DNA from: Osedax frankpressi
Taxonomy: Eukaryota > Annelida > Polychaeta > Sabellida > Siboglinidae
Assembly: GCA_964035775.1 (NCBI GenBank)
Contig: OZ038313.1
Span: forward strand, 18,827,492 to 18,891,491
Direction of reading: 5' to 3'
DNA length: 64,000 bases
Shown here one piece after another: positions 12,975 to 27,209 of this stretch. Numbering within the stretch: position 1 is the first letter of the stretch; each line of letters starts with the position of its first letter. Under the pieces are notes generated by a model. That model saw only the letters and a program-made list of their open reading frames with translations, made no database searches and was not told where the DNA came from. Both the position numbers and the translations under genes were made by a program.

Positions 12975-14019
12975 CAGCTTTTTACGAAGAATTAAGCTGC
13001 GTTTACGCTGAAAAAGATCGCAATTTAAAATGCGTTTACACAGAAAAAGACGATAAGCTATCACTTTGAACATAAAGTAAACACGCTTACATTTAAATAA
13101 ATATTTTACAAAGGGTATATTTCAACTTTGATTGGCAGATATCAACAAAGAAAATAATCTGTCAATCAATAATAGGTTATCAATAAGGTAAACTACAATG
13201 TACACGTACATGTGTTGAAGATTGAGTAAAGTTATTATTAACCAGCAATCTCAAAATACACCAAGTTCTTATTTTGAGTTGTCTGTATAATTTCTGTTGT
13301 ATAATAAGGATAATAATATAATGATATATAGATGGATGATAAACACAAATATAATATAATTATGATATACCAAAATTATAAATTTAAATTGATAAATATA
13401 TTGTTATTTTATTTATCCACGAAATTATTAAAATTTAAATTTTTTAAATCATAACAAAAAATATTTTTATTTAAAAATTTATAAAATATCAGATTAATAG
13501 CTATTATATATTTCGTATGAAAAATAAATCACGAATATAGAACGACAAATATTCCAGAAATAAACAAACACATTTACATCAATCATCAGTGTTGCCTAAA
13601 TGGTTATATTATATCACTCACTCACTTACTCACTCACTCAGTTACTTACTCACTCACTTAATCAATTAATAATTAGTTATGTGAGTTAGCTAGCTAACTC
13701 ACATTTACTAATTTAGAATAAACAATAATAAGGCTAATAATGTTAATTACGTATATATCAAATATATACATTATCTTCCTAATAAAGACAACAACATCCA
13801 GTATGACTCAATACACGATAGATACAATCATATTGATTAGATAGAATTAACAGACGAAGTGTTTACAATTGAAAAAATAAGATAGTTATCTTATAAGATA
13901 CTAATAATGTTTACAATTGAATACATAACAACGTTATTAGTGTTTACAATTGCATAAATAATATTGTTATCTTAAGGGGTTACATATACGTTACGTTAAG
14001 GGGTTACACATAGCTTTCA
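12975..14019 (+). repeat. Satellite unit 9 (short, 1,045 bp)
   Basis: The only short unit among the long ones of the first island. It has the CTGTATA junction (followed by ATTTCTG), a shorter ACTC tract, and CCAGTATGACTC where other units have CCAGTATGAATGACTC. Confidence 0.95.
13679..13704 (+). repeat. 26-bp perfect palindrome, unit 9
   Basis: Full-length palindrome in a short unit, showing that the long arm is a marker of this region of the array and not of the long unit type. Confidence 0.92.
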
Positions 14020-14326
14020 CATCTTTTTACGAAGAATTAAGCTGCGTTTACGCTGAAAAAGATCGCAATTTAAAATGCGTTTACACAGAAAAAGACGATA
14101 AGCTATCACTTTGAACATAAAGTAAACACGCTTACATTTAAATAAATATTTTACAAAGGGTATATTTCAACTTTGATTGGCAGATATCAACAAAGAAAAT
14201 AATCTGTCAATCAATAATAGGTTACCAATAAGGTAAACTACAATTTACACGTACACGTGTTGAAGATTGAGTAAAGTTATTATTAACCAGCAATCTCAAA
14301 ATACACCAAGTTCTTATTTGGAGTTG

Positions 14327-15538
14327 TAGTACGTGAAGAAACTGAAATAGTTTAAATATTTTCCTATTCAAATCTAAAAAATAGATAGAAAGAGAAGGAA
14401 ATACTAAATAGATGTTTACATATATTTAATATGGAAAGTATGGAAAATATAGCACTCTACTAAAAAAAACCCAAAATGCTGCTGATATTAATATCTATAT
14501 AATAGTTATACCATGAAAAATATAATATTGATCTATATTATTAATTTTTTTATTGCAAAGGAAAAATAATAACATTATAAATAAAAATATTTTATGGTTT
14601 AAAATTTAAAAGAATCATAACTTTGATTTTTATAGGATATAGCATTTCAAGAATTTATAATATTATGTATTAATATTTTTGAAAATATTTGTTTATATTT
14701 ATATTCTAAATATTCTTTGATTTTCATGGAAAAGCGAATTTATTTGCTTTTCGATAACAAATAGTCGTCATTATTTATGTACGAGTTAACATATTTCTAA
14801 TTGGCGTTCGAATTTATCGAAATTATATTTTATGATTTCGTCGTTATGATTACATCAAGTTAACGGTTATTTATACATCAAGTTAACGGTTATACATAGA
14901 AACGAAATTATAAACAAAGTATCTAAGTATTCGGTTTAAACATTTATTCTATAATTCTATAGATTATATTAGTATTGTTTGCAATTGTTGAATCCACGAG
15001 TATTATTAAGTAGTATTATTAAAGAGGTCACTGGCGATTTAATTTATGAACTATGATTGTAGTATTCTAATGAAATAATTACTTGTGAAGTTTTAGATAT
15101 ATATATATATACATATATATAACATATATGTTCAAATTGATCCATTTTCTTCTAGTAGGGATAATAAATATATACAAACGGTATACAGCTATATGATCTA
15201 TAATAAGAAAGTTATCATTAATAAATAATCCAATACAATTTATACGTTTTTATCCTATTATTTCTTGTTTATATCGATTATGTAACTATATATATATAGC
15301 TACATATATAGGTATGTACCTTATATGCTAATATTAATCTTAGAAATGTAAAGTTAACAAATCAAATGTATAACATGTCCAACTTAATAAAGTGGTAATA
15401 ACTCATGATTATCTAGATACGTCTTTATTTTAATATCGTAATTTTGAATATTATATTATAATAATATTATATTATTAAAATATATTTAGTATTTTATTGA
15501 ATTAATACAAATAGTTACTATTTGTTCAACCTTCCACA

Positions 15539-15602
<64 letters not shown>

Positions 15603-15692
15603 AAACTGACATATGATTCACACATTTCACTTACTTTCATTGACATATATGATATATAGTAATACAATCAAGTTAACATAACGAACGATCCT
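14327..15692 (+). repeat. Long-unit-specific segment in unit 10 (1,366 bp)
   Basis: Longest of the six. It has an extra AGTATTATTA duplication near 14998-15024 and the longest AT runs. It begins AGTACGTGAAG like units 6 and 11. Confidence 0.9.
15539..15600 (+). repeat. (AT)n run, unit 10
   Basis: About 62 bp, interrupted once by a C near its start (ATATACATAT). One of the two longest alleles at this site. Confidence 0.9.
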
Positions 15693-16085
15693 ATCTCTGT
15701 TGTATAATAAGGATAATAATATATTGATATATAGATGGATGATAAACACAAATATAATATAATTATGATATACCAAAATTACAAATTTAAATTGATAAAT
15801 ATATTGTTATTTTATTTATCCATGAAATTATTAAAATTTAAATTTTTTAAATCATAACAAAAAATATTTTTATTTAAAAATTTATAAAATATCTGATTCA
15901 AAGCTCTTATATATTTCGTATGAAAAATAAATCACGAATATAGAATAACAAATATTCCAGAAATAAACAAACACATTTACATCAATCATCAGTGTTGCCT
16001 AAATGGTTATATTATATCACCTATTCACTTACTCACTCACTCACTCAGTTACTTACTCACTCACTTAATCAATTAATAATTAGTT

Positions 16086-16111
16086 ATGTGAGTTAGCTAG
16101 CTAACTCACAT
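16086..16111 (+). repeat. 26-bp perfect palindrome, unit 10
   Basis: Last copy of the full 26-bp form in the first island. From unit 11 on, the arms read ATGAGAG and CTCAAAT, leaving an 18-bp perfect core. Confidence 0.92.
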
Positions 16112-16715
16112 TTACTAATTTAGAATAAACAATAATAAGGCTAATAATGTTAATTAAGTATATATCAAATATATACATTATCTTCCTAATAAAGATAACA
16201 ACACCCAGTATGAATGACTCCATACACGATAGATACAATCATATTGATTTGATAGTATTAACAGACGAAGTGTTTACAATTGAAAAAATAAGATAGTTAT
16301 CTTATAATATACTAATAATAGTTACAATTGAATATATAATAACGTTATATTAGTGTTTACAAGTGCATAAATAATATTGTTACGTTAAGGGGTTACACAT
16401 AGCTTTTACAGCTTTTTACGAAGAATTAAGCTGCGTTTACGCTGAAAAATATCGCAATTTAAAATGCGTTTACACAGAAAAAGACGATAAGCTATCACTT
16501 TGAACATAAAGTAAACACGCTTATATTTAAATAAATATTTTACAAAGGCTATATTTCAACTTTGATTGGCAGATATCAACAAAGAAAATAATCTGTCAAT
16601 CAATAATAGGTTACCAATAAGGTAAACTACAATTTACACGTACACGTGTTGAAGATTGAGTAAAGTTATTATTAACCAGCAATCTCAAAATACACCAATT
16701 TCTTATTTTGAGTTG

Positions 16716-17451
16716 TAGTACGTGAAGAAACTGAAATAGTTTAAATATTTTCCTATTCAAATCTAAAAAATAGATAGAAAGAGAAGGAAACACTAAATAG
16801 ATGTTTACATATATTTAATATGGAAAGTATGGAAAATCTACTAAAAAAACCCTAAATGCTGCTGATATTAATATCTATATAATTGTTATACCATGAAAAA
16901 TATAATATTGATCTATATTATTAATTTTTTTATTGCAAAGGAAAAATAATAACATTATATGTTATGGTTTAAAATTTAAAAGAATCATAACTTTGATTTT
17001 TATAGGATATATCATTTCAAGAATTTATAATATTATGTATTTATATTTTTGAAAATATTTGTTTATATTTATATTCTAAATATTCTTTGATTTTCATGGA
17101 AAAGCGAATTTATTTGCTTTTCGATAACAAATAGTCTTCATTATTTATGTACGAGTTAACATATTTCTAATTAGCGTTCGAATTTATCGAAATTATATTT
17201 TATGGTTTCGTCGTTATTTATACATCAAGTTAACGGTTATTTATACATCAAGTTAACGGTTACACATAGAAACGAAATTATAAACAAAGTATCTAAATAT
17301 TCGGTTTAAACATTTATTCTATAATTCTATAGATTATATTAGTATTGTTTGCAATTGTTGAATCCACAAGTATTATTAGATAAGTCACTGGCGATTTAAT
17401 TTATGAACTATGATTGTAGTATTCTAATGAAATAATTACTTGTTAAGTTTT

Positions 17452-17488
<37 letters not shown>

Positions 17489-17913
17489 TATAACATAAAT
17501 GTTCTAATTGATCCATTTTCTTCAAGTAGTGATAATAAATATATACAAACGGTATACAGATATATGATCTATAATAAGAAAGTTATGATAAATAAATAAT
17601 CCAATACAATTTATACGTTTTTATCCTATTATTTCTTGTTTATATCGATTATGTAACTATATATATATATATATCTACATATATAGGTATGTACCTTATA
17701 TACTAATATTAATCTTAGAAATATCCAGTTAAAAAAACAAATTTATAACATGTCCAACTTAATAAAGTGGTAATAACTCATGATTATCTATATACGTCTT
17801 TATTTTAATATCGTAATTTTGAATATTATATTATAATAATATTATATTATTAAAATATATTTAGTATTTTATTGAATTAATACAAATAGTTACTATTTTT
17901 TCAACCTTCCACA

Positions 17914-17976
<63 letters not shown>

Positions 17977-18069
17977 TTGAAACTGACATATGATTCATAC
18001 ATTTCACTTACTTTCATTGCCATATATGATATATAGTAATACAATCAAGTTAACATAACGAACTATCCG
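16716..18069 (+). repeat. Long-unit-specific segment in unit 11 (1,354 bp)
   Basis: It lacks part of the ATAAAAATATTTTATGG stretch and has private ATATCCAGTTAAAAAAAC and TTTCATTGCC spellings, both shared with unit 51. Confidence 0.9.
17913..17978 (+). repeat. (AT)n run, unit 11
   Basis: About 66 bp with interruptions (ACATAT near the start, AAATATAAATA in the middle). Confidence 0.88.
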
Positions 18070-18740
18070 ATCTATGTTGTATAATAAGGATAATAATATA
18101 TTGATATAAGATGGATGATAAACACAAATATAATATAATTATGATATACCAAAATTACAAATTTAAATTGATAAATATATTGTTATTTTATTTATCCATG
18201 AAATTATTAAAATTTTAATTTTTTAAATCATAACAAAAAATATTTTTATTGAAAAAATTTATAAAATATCAGATTCATAGCTCTTATATATTTCGTATGA
18301 AAGATAAATCACGAATATAGTATGACAAATATTCCAGAAATAAACAAACACATTTACATCAATCATCAGTGTTGCCTAAATGGTTATTTTATATCACTCA
18401 CTCACTTACTCACTCACTCACTCACTCAGTTACTTACTCACTCACTTAATCAATTAATAATTAGTTATGAGAGTTAGCTAGCTAACTCAAATTTACTAAT
18501 TTAGAAAAAACAATAATAAGGCTAATAATGTTAATTACGTATATATCAAATATATACATTATCTTCTTAATAAAGATAACAACATCCAGTATGAATGACT
18601 CAATACACGATAGATACAATCATATTGATTAGATAGAATTAACAGACGAAGTGTATATTAGTGTTTACAAGTGCATAAATAATAGTGTTATCTTAAGGGG
18701 TTACATATATGTTACGTTAAGGGTTTACACATAGCTTTTA

Positions 18741-19799
18741 CAGCTTTTTACAAAGAATTAAGCTTCGTTTACGCTGAAAAAGATCGCAATTTAAAATGCG
18801 TTTACACAGAAAAAGACGATAATCTATCACTTTGAACATAAAGTAAACACTCTTACATTTAAATAAATATTTTACAAAGGGTATATTTCAACTTTGATTG
18901 GCAGATATCAACAAAGAAAATAATCTGTCAATCAATAATAGATTACCAATAAGGTAAACTACAATTTACACGTACACGTGTTGAAGATTGAGTAAATTTA
19001 TTATTAACCAGCAATCTCAAAATACACCAAGTTCTTATTTTGAGTTGTCTGTATAATCTCTGTTGTATAATAAGGATAATAATATATTGATATATAGATG
19101 GATGAGAAACACAAATATAATATAATTATGATATACCAAAATTACAAATTTAAATTGATAAATATATTGTTATTTTATTTATCCATGAAATTATTAAAAT
19201 TTTAATTTTTTAAATCATAACAAAAAATATTTTTCTTTAAACATTTATAAAATATCAGATTCATAGTTCTTATATGTTTCGTATGAAAAATAAATCACGA
19301 ATATAGAATGACAAATATTCCATAAATAAACAAACACATTTACATCAATCATCAGTGTTGCCTAAATGGTTATATTATATCACTCACGCACTTACTCACT
19401 CACTCACTCACTCAGTTACTTACTCACTCACTTAATCAATTAATAATTAGTTATGAGAGTTAGCTAGCTAACTCAAATTTACTAATTTAGAATAAACAAT
19501 AATAAGGCTAATAATGTTAATTACGTATATATCAAATATATACATTATCTTCCTAATAAAGATAACAACATCCAGTATGAATGACTCAATACACGATAGA
19601 TACAATAATATTTATTAGATAGAATTAACAGACGAAGTGTTTACAATTGAAAAAATAAGATAGTTATCTTATAAGATACTAATAATGTTTACAATTGAAT
19701 ACATAATAACGTTATATTAGTGTTTACAAGTGCATACATAATATTGTTATCTTAAGGGGTTACATATATGTTACGTTAAGGGGTTACACATAGCTTTTA
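18741..19799 (+). repeat. Satellite unit 12 (short, 1,059 bp)
   Basis: Marks: CTTTTTACAAAG start, AATCTATCAC, ACACTCTTAC, AATAGATTACC, ATATGTTTCG, CCATAAATAAAC and ACTCACGCAC. All recur in unit 15 (3,176 bp downstream). GGATGAGAAAC is private. Confidence 0.95.
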
Positions 19800-20857
19800 C
19801 AGCTTTTTACGAAGAATTAAGCTGCGTTTACGCTGAAAAAGATCGCAATTTAAAATGCGTTTACATAGAAAAAGACGATAAGCTATCACTTTGAACATAA
19901 AGTAAACACGCTTACATTTAAATAAATATTTTACAAAGGGTATATTTCAACTTTGATTGGCAGATATCAAAAAGAAAATAATCTGTCAATCAATAATATG
20001 TTACCAATAAGGTAAACTACAATTTACACGTACACGTGTTGAAGATTGAGTAAATTTATTATTAACCAGCAATCTCAAAATACACCAAGTTCTTATTTTG
20101 AGTTGTCTGTATAATCTCTGTTGTATAATAAGGATAATAATATATTGATATATAGATGGATGATAAACACAAATATAATATAATTATGATATACCAAAAT
20201 TACAAATTTAAATTGATAAATATATTGTTATTTTATTTATCCATGAAATTATTAAAATTTTAATTTTTTAAATCATAACAAAAAATATTTTTATTTAAAC
20301 ATTTACAAAATATCAGATTCATAGCTCTTATATATTTCGTATGAAAAATAAATCACGAATATAGAATGACAAATATTCCAGAAATAAACAAACACATTTA
20401 CATCAATCATCAGTGTTGCCTAAATGGTTATATTATATCACTCACTCACTTACTCACTCACTCACTCACTCAGTTACTTACTCACTCACTTAATCAATTA
20501 ATAATTAGTTATGAGAGTTAGCTAGCTAACTCAAATTTACTAATTTAGAATAAACAATAATAAGACTAATAATATTAATTACGTATATATCAAATATATA
20601 CATTATCTTCCTAATAAAGATAACAACTTCCAGTATGAATGACTCAATATACGATAGATACAATAATATTTATTAGATAGAATTAACAGACGAAGTGTTT
20701 ACAATTGAAAAAATAAGATAGTTATCTTATAAGATACTAATAATGTTTACAATTGAATACATAATAACGTTATAGTAGTGTTTACAAGTGCATAAATAAT
20801 ATTGTTATCTTAAGTGGTTACATATATGTTACATTAAGGGTTTACACATAGCTTTTA
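19800..20857 (+). repeat. Satellite unit 13 (short, 1,058 bp)
   Basis: Marks: ATATCAAAAAGAAAA with one base missing, AATATGTTACC and CATTTACAAAATATC. These are shared with unit 17 (4,235 bp downstream) and unit 31. Confidence 0.95.
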
Positions 20858-21916
20858 CAGCTTTTTACGAAGAATTAAGCTTCGTTTACGCTGAAAAAGA
20901 TCGCAATTTAAAATGCGTTTACATAGAAAAAGACGATAAGCTATCACTTTGAACATAAAGTAAACACGCTTACATTTAAATAAATATTTTACAAAGGGTA
21001 TATTTCAACTTTGATTGGTAAATATCAACAAAGAAAATAATCTGTCAATCAATAATAGGTTACCAATAAGGTAAACTACAATTTACACGTACACGTGTCG
21101 AAGATTGAGTACATTTATTATTAACCAGCAATCTCAAAATACACCAAGTTCTTATTTTGAGTTGTCTGTATAATTTCTGTTGTATAATAAGGATAATAAT
21201 ATATTGATATATAGATGGATGATAAACACAAATATAATATAATTATGATATACCAAAATTACAAATTTAAATTGATAAATATATTGTTATTTTATTTATC
21301 CATGAAATTATTAAAATTTTAATTTTTTAAATCATAACAAAAAATATTTTTATTTAAACATTTATAAAATATCAGATTCATAGCTCTTATATATTTCGTA
21401 TGAAAAATAAATCACGAATATAGAATGATAATTATTCCAGAAATAAATAAACACATTTACATCAATCATCAGTGTTGCCTAAATGGTTATATTATATCAC
21501 TCACTCACTTACTCACTCACTCACTCACTCAGTTACTTACTCACTTACTTAATCAATTAATAATTAGTTATGAGAGTTAGCTAGCTAACTCAAATTTACT
21601 AATTTAGAATAAACAATAATAAGGCTAATAATGTTAATTACGTATATATCAAATATATACATTATCTTCCTAATAAAGATAACAACATCCAGTATGAATG
21701 ACTCAATACACGATAGATACAATACTATTTATTAGATAGAATTAACAGACGAAGTGTTTACAATTGAAAAAATAAGATAGTTATCTTATAAGATACTAAT
21801 AATGTTTACAATTGAATACATAATAACGTTATAGTAGTGTTTACAAGGGCATAAATAATATTGTTATCTTAAGGGTTTACATATATGTTACGTTAAGGGT
21901 TTACACATAGCTTTTA
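20858..21916 (+). repeat. Satellite unit 14 (short, 1,059 bp)
   Basis: Marks: GATTGGTAAATATC, ACACGTGTCGAAG, CAATACTATTTATTAG and ACTCACTTACTTAATC. It closes the three-unit set 12-14. Confidence 0.95.
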
Positions 21917-22975
21917 CAGCTTTTTACAAAGAATTAAGCTTCGTTTACGCTGAAAAAGATCGCAATTTAAAATGCGTTTACACAGAAAAAGACGATAATC
22001 TATCACTTTGAACATAAAGTAAACACTCTTACATTTAAATAAATATTTTACAAAGGGTATATTTCAACTTTGATTGGCAGATATCAACAAAGAAAATAAT
22101 CTGTCAATCAATAATAGATTACCAATAAGGTAAACTACAATTTACACGTACACGTGTTGAAGATTGAGTAAATTTATTATTAACCAGCAATCTCAAAATA
22201 CACCAAGTTCTTATTTTGAGTTGTCTGTATAATCTCTGTTGTATAATAAGGATAATAATATATTGATATATAGATGGATGATAAACACAAATATAATATA
22301 ATTATGATATACCAAAATTACAAATTTAAATTGATAAATATATTGTTATTTTATTTATCCATGAAATTATTAAAATTTTAATTTTTTAAATCATAACAAA
22401 AAATATTTTTCTTTAAACATTTATAAAATATCAGATTCATAGCTCTTATATGTTTCGTATGAAAAATAAATCACGAATATAGAATGACAAATATTCCATA
22501 AATAAACAAACACATTTACATCAATCATCAGTGTTGCCTAAATGGTTATATTATATCACTCACGCACTTACTCACTCACTCACTCACTCAGTTACTTACT
22601 CACTCACTTAATCAATTAATAATTAGTTATGAGAGTTAGCTAGCTAACTCAAATTTACTAATTTAGAATAAACAATAATAAGGCTAATAATGTTAATTAC
22701 GTATATATCAAATATATACATTATCTTCCTAATAAAGATAACAACATCCAGTATGAATGACTCAATACACGATAGATACAATAATATTTATTAGATAGAA
22801 TTAACAGACGAAGTGTTTACAATTGAAAAAATAAGATAGTTATCTTATAAGATACTAATAATGTTTACAATTGAATACATAATAACGTTATATTAGTGTT
22901 TACAAGTGCATACATAATATTGTTATCTTAAGGGGTTACATATATGTTACGTTAAGGGGTTACACATAGCTTTTA
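21917..22975 (+). repeat. Satellite unit 15 (short, 1,059 bp)
   Basis: Copy of unit 12 at 3,176 bp, including the CTTTTTACAAAG start and AATCTATCAC. From about 22030 it is also the first copy of a 1,059-bp tandem duplication. Confidence 0.95.
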
Positions 22976-23088
22976 CAGCTTTTTACGAAGAATTAAGCTG
23001 CGTTTACGCTGAAAAAGATCGCAATTTAAAATGCGTTTACATAGAAAAAGACGATAAGCTATCACTTTGAACATAAAGTAAACACGCT
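22030..23088 (+). repeat. 1,059-bp single-unit tandem duplication, copy 1
   Basis: Distal unit 15 plus the head of unit 16. It shares AATAGATTACC, ATATGTTTCG, CCATAAATAAAC and ACTCACGCAC with the following copy. Confidence 0.8.
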
Positions 23089-24034
23089 TACATTTAAATA
23101 AATATTTTACAAAGGGTATATTTCAACTTTGATTGGCAGATATCAACAAAGAAAATAATCTGTCAATCAATAATAGATTACCAATAAGGTAAACTACAAT
23201 TTACACGTACACGTGTTGAAGATTGAGTAAATTTATTATTAACCAGCAATCTCAAAATACACCAAGTTCTTATTTTGAGTTGTCTGTATAATCTCTGTTG
23301 TATAATAAGGATAATAATATATTGATATATAGATGGATGATAAACACAAATATAATATAATTATGATATACCAAAATTACAAATTTAAATTGATAAATAT
23401 ATTGTTATTTTATTTATCCATGAAATTATTAAAATTTTAATTTTTTAAATCATAACAAAAAATATTTTTCTTTAAACATTTATAAAATATCAGATTCATA
23501 GCTCTTATATGTTTCGTATGAAAAATAAATCACGAATATAGAATGACAAATATTCCATAAATAAACAAACACATTTACATCAATCATCAGTGTTGCCTAA
23601 ATGGTTATATTATATCACTCACGCACTTACTCACTCACTCACTCACTCAGTTACTTACTCACTCACTTAATCAATTAATAATTAGTTATGAGAGTTAGCT
23701 AGCTAACTCAAATTTACTAATTTAGAATAAACAATAATAAGGCTAATAATGTTAATTACGTATATATCAAATATATACATTATCTTCCTAATAAAGATAA
23801 CAACATCCAGTATGAATGACTCAATACACGATAGATACAATAATATTTATTAGATAGAATTAACAGACGAAGTGTTTACAATTGAAAAAATAAGATAGTT
23901 ATCTTATAAGATACTAATAATGTTTACAATTGAATACATAATAACGTTATATTAGTGTTTACAAGTGCATACATAATATTGTTATCTTAAGGGGTTACAT
24001 ATATGTTACGTTAAGGGGTTACACATAGCTTTTA
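22976..24034 (+). repeat. Satellite unit 16 (short, 1,059 bp)
   Basis: Head of unit 13/17 type (AAGCTGCG, TTTACATAG), remainder like unit 15. A mosaic expected from unequal exchange out of phase with the unit start chosen here. Confidence 0.95.
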
Positions 24035-24147
24035 CAGCTTTTTACGAAGAATTAAGCTGCGTTTACGCTGAAAAAGATCGCAATTTAAAATGCGTTTACA
24101 TAGAAAAAGACGATAAGCTATCACTTTGAACATAAAGTAAACACGCT
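23089..24147 (+). repeat. 1,059-bp single-unit tandem duplication, copy 2
   Basis: It repeats the preceding 1,059 bp. The match breaks down about 60 bp further on, where unit 17 changes to ATATCAAAAAG. Confidence 0.8.
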
Positions 24148-25092
24148 TACATTTAAATAAATATTTTACAAAGGGTATATTTCAACTTTGATTGGCAGAT
24201 ATCAAAAAGAAAATAATCTGTCAATCAATAATATGTTACCAATAAGGTAAACTACAATTTACACGTACACGTGTTGAAGATTGAGTAAATTTATTATTAA
24301 CCAGCAATCTCAAAATACACCAAGTTCTTATTTTGAGTTGTCTGTATAATCTCTGTTGTATAATAAGGATAATAATATATTGATATATAGATGGATGATA
24401 AACACAAATATAATATAATTATGATATACCAAAATTACAAATTTAAATTGATAAATATATTGTTATTTTATTTATCCATGAAATTATTAAAATTTTAATT
24501 TTTTAAATCATAACAAAAAATATTTTTATTTAAACATTTACAAAATATCAGATTCATAGCTCTTATATATTTCGTATGAAAAATAAATCACGAATATAGA
24601 ATGACAAATATTCCAGAAATAAACAAACACATTTACATCAATCATCAGTGTTGCCTAAATGGTTATATTATATCACTCACTCACTTACTCACTCACTCAC
24701 TCACTCAGTTACTTACTCACTCACTTAATCAATTACTAATTAGTTATGAGAGTTAGCTAGCTAACTCAAATTTACTAATTTAGAATAAACAATAATAAGG
24801 CTAATAATGTTAATTAAGTATATATCAAATATATACATTATCTTCCTAATAAAGATAACAACATCCAGTATGAATGACTCAATACACGATAGATACAATC
24901 ATATTGATTATATAGAATTAACATACGAAGTGTTTACAATTGAAAAAATAAGATAGTTATCTTATAAGATACTAATAATGTTTACAATTGAATACATAAT
25001 AACGTTATATTAGTGTTTACAAGTGCATAAATAATATTGTTATCTTAAGGGGTTACATATATGTTACGTCAAGGGGTTACACATAGCTTTTA
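24035..25092 (+). repeat. Satellite unit 17 (short, 1,058 bp)
   Basis: Head like unit 13 (ATATCAAAAAG, AATATGTTACC), tail with CAATTACTAATTAG, TTGATTATATAG and TTACGTCAAGG. It is copied as unit 31, 14,669 bp downstream. Confidence 0.95.
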
Positions 25093-26150
25093 CAGCTTTT
25101 TACGAAGAATTAAGCTGCGTTTACGCTGAAAAAGATCGCAATTTAAAATGCGTTTACATAGAAAAAGACGATAAGCTATCACTTTGAACATAAAGTAAAC
25201 ACGCTTACATTTAAATAAATATTTTACAAAGGGTATATTTCAACTTTGATTGGCAGATATCAACAAAGAAAATAATCTGTCAATCAATAATAGGTTACCA
25301 ATAAGGTAAACTACAATTTACACGTACACGTGTTGAAGATTGAGTACATTTATTATTAACCAGCAATCTCAAAATACACCAAGTTCTTATTTTGAGTTGT
25401 CTGTATAATCTCTGTTGTATAATAAGGATAATAATATATTGATATATAGATGGATGATAAACACAAATATAATATAATTATGATATACCAAAATTACAAA
25501 TTTAAATTGATAAATATATTGTTATTTTATTTATCCATGAAATTATTAAAATTTTAATTTTTTAAATCATAGCAAAAAATATTTTTATTTAAACATTTAT
25601 AAAATATCAGATTCATAGCTCTTATATATTTCGTATGAAAAATAAATCACAAATATAGAATGACAAATATTCCAGAAATAAACAAACACATTTACATCAA
25701 TAATCAGTGTTGCCTAAATGGTTATATTATATCATTCACTCACTTACTCACTCACTCACTCACTCAGTTACTTACTCACTCACTTAATCAATTACTAATT
25801 AGTTATGAGAGTTAGCTAGCTAACTCAAATTTACTAATTTAGAATAAACATTAATAAGGCTAATAATGTTAATTAAGTATATATCAAATATATACATTAT
25901 CTTCCTAATAAAGATAACAACATCCAGTATGAATGACTCAATACACGATAGATACAATCATATTGATTAGATAGAATTAACAGACGAGTGTTTACAATTG
26001 AAAAAATAAGATAGTTATCTTATAAGATACTAATAATGTTTACAATTGAATACATAATAACGTTATATTAGTGTTTACAAGTGCATAAATAATATTGTTA
26101 TCTTAAGGGGTCACATATATGTTACGTTAAGGGTTTACACATAGCTTTTA
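25093..26150 (+). repeat. Satellite unit 18 (short, 1,058 bp)
   Basis: Private set shared with unit 32: AATCATAGCAAAAAAT, AATCACAAATATAG, CAATAATCAGTG, ATCATTCACTC and CAGACGAGTG with one base missing. Confidence 0.95.
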
Positions 26151-27209
26151 CAGCTTTTTACAAAGAATTAAGCTTCGTTTACGCTGAAAAAGATCGCAAT
26201 TTAAAATGCGTTTACACAGAAAAAGACGATAAGCTATCACTTTGAACATAAAGTAAACACGCTTACATTTAAATAAATATTTTACAAAGGGTATATTTCA
26301 ACTTTGATTGGCAGATATCAACAAAGAAAATAATCTGTCAATCAATAATAGGTTACCAATAAGGTAAACTACAATTTACACGTACACGTGTTGAAGATTG
26401 AGTAAATTTATTATTAACCAGCAATCTCAAAATACACCAAGTTCTTATTTTGAGTTGTCTGTATAATCTCTGTTGTATAATAAGGATAATAATATATTGA
26501 TATATAGATGGATAATAAACACAAATATGATATAATTATGATATACCAAAATTACAAATTTAAATTGATAAATATATTGTTATTTTATTTATCCATGAAA
26601 TTATTAAAATTTTAATTTTTTAAATCATAACAAAAAATATTTTTCTTTAAACATTTATAAAATATCAGATTCATAGCTCTTATATGTTTCGTATGAAAAA
26701 TAAATCACGAATATAGAATGACAATTATTCCAGAAATAAACAAACACATTTACATCAATCATCAGTGTTGCCTAAATGGTTATATTATATCACTCACTCA
26801 CTTACTCACTCACTCACTCACTCAGTTACTTACTCACTCACTTAATCAATTAATAATTAGTTATGAGAGTTAGCTAGCTAACTCAAATTTACTAATTTAG
26901 AATAAACAATAATAAGGCTAATAATGTTAATTACGTATATATCAAATATATACATTATCTTCCTAATAAAGATAACAACATCCAGTATGAATGACTCAAT
27001 ACACGATAGATACAATAATATTTATTAGATAGAATTAACAGACGAAGTGTTTACAATTGAAAAAATAAGATAGTTATCTTATAAGATACTAATAATGTTT
27101 ACAATTGAATACATAATAACGTTATAGTAGTGTTTATAAGTGCATAAATAATATTGTTATCTTAAGGGGTTACATATATGTTACGTTAAGGGTTTACACA
27201 TAGCTTTTA
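26151..27209 (+). repeat. Satellite unit 19 (short, 1,059 bp)
   Basis: Marks: CTTTTTACAAAG, GGATAATAAACAC, AAATATGATATAATT and GTGTTTATAAGTGC. Units 24 and 33 are its copies, at 5,247 and 14,669 bp. Confidence 0.95.

Larger units (their letters stand above)
14020..16408 (+). repeat. Satellite unit 10 (long, 2,389 bp)
   Basis: Longest unit apart from neighbour effects. It starts CACATCTTTTTACG, an altered form of the usual CAGCTTTTTACG. The twin-box end is reduced to a single TTAAGGGGTTAC box by a small deletion near 16380. Confidence 0.95.
16409..18740 (+). repeat. Satellite unit 11 (long, 2,332 bp)
   Basis: Last long unit of the first island. The tail lacks about 72 bp between GAAGTGT and TATTAGTG (near 18654), so both 48-bp-spaced GTTTACAATTG words are lost. 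The same deletion is present in unit 51, 43 kb away. Confidence 0.95.
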
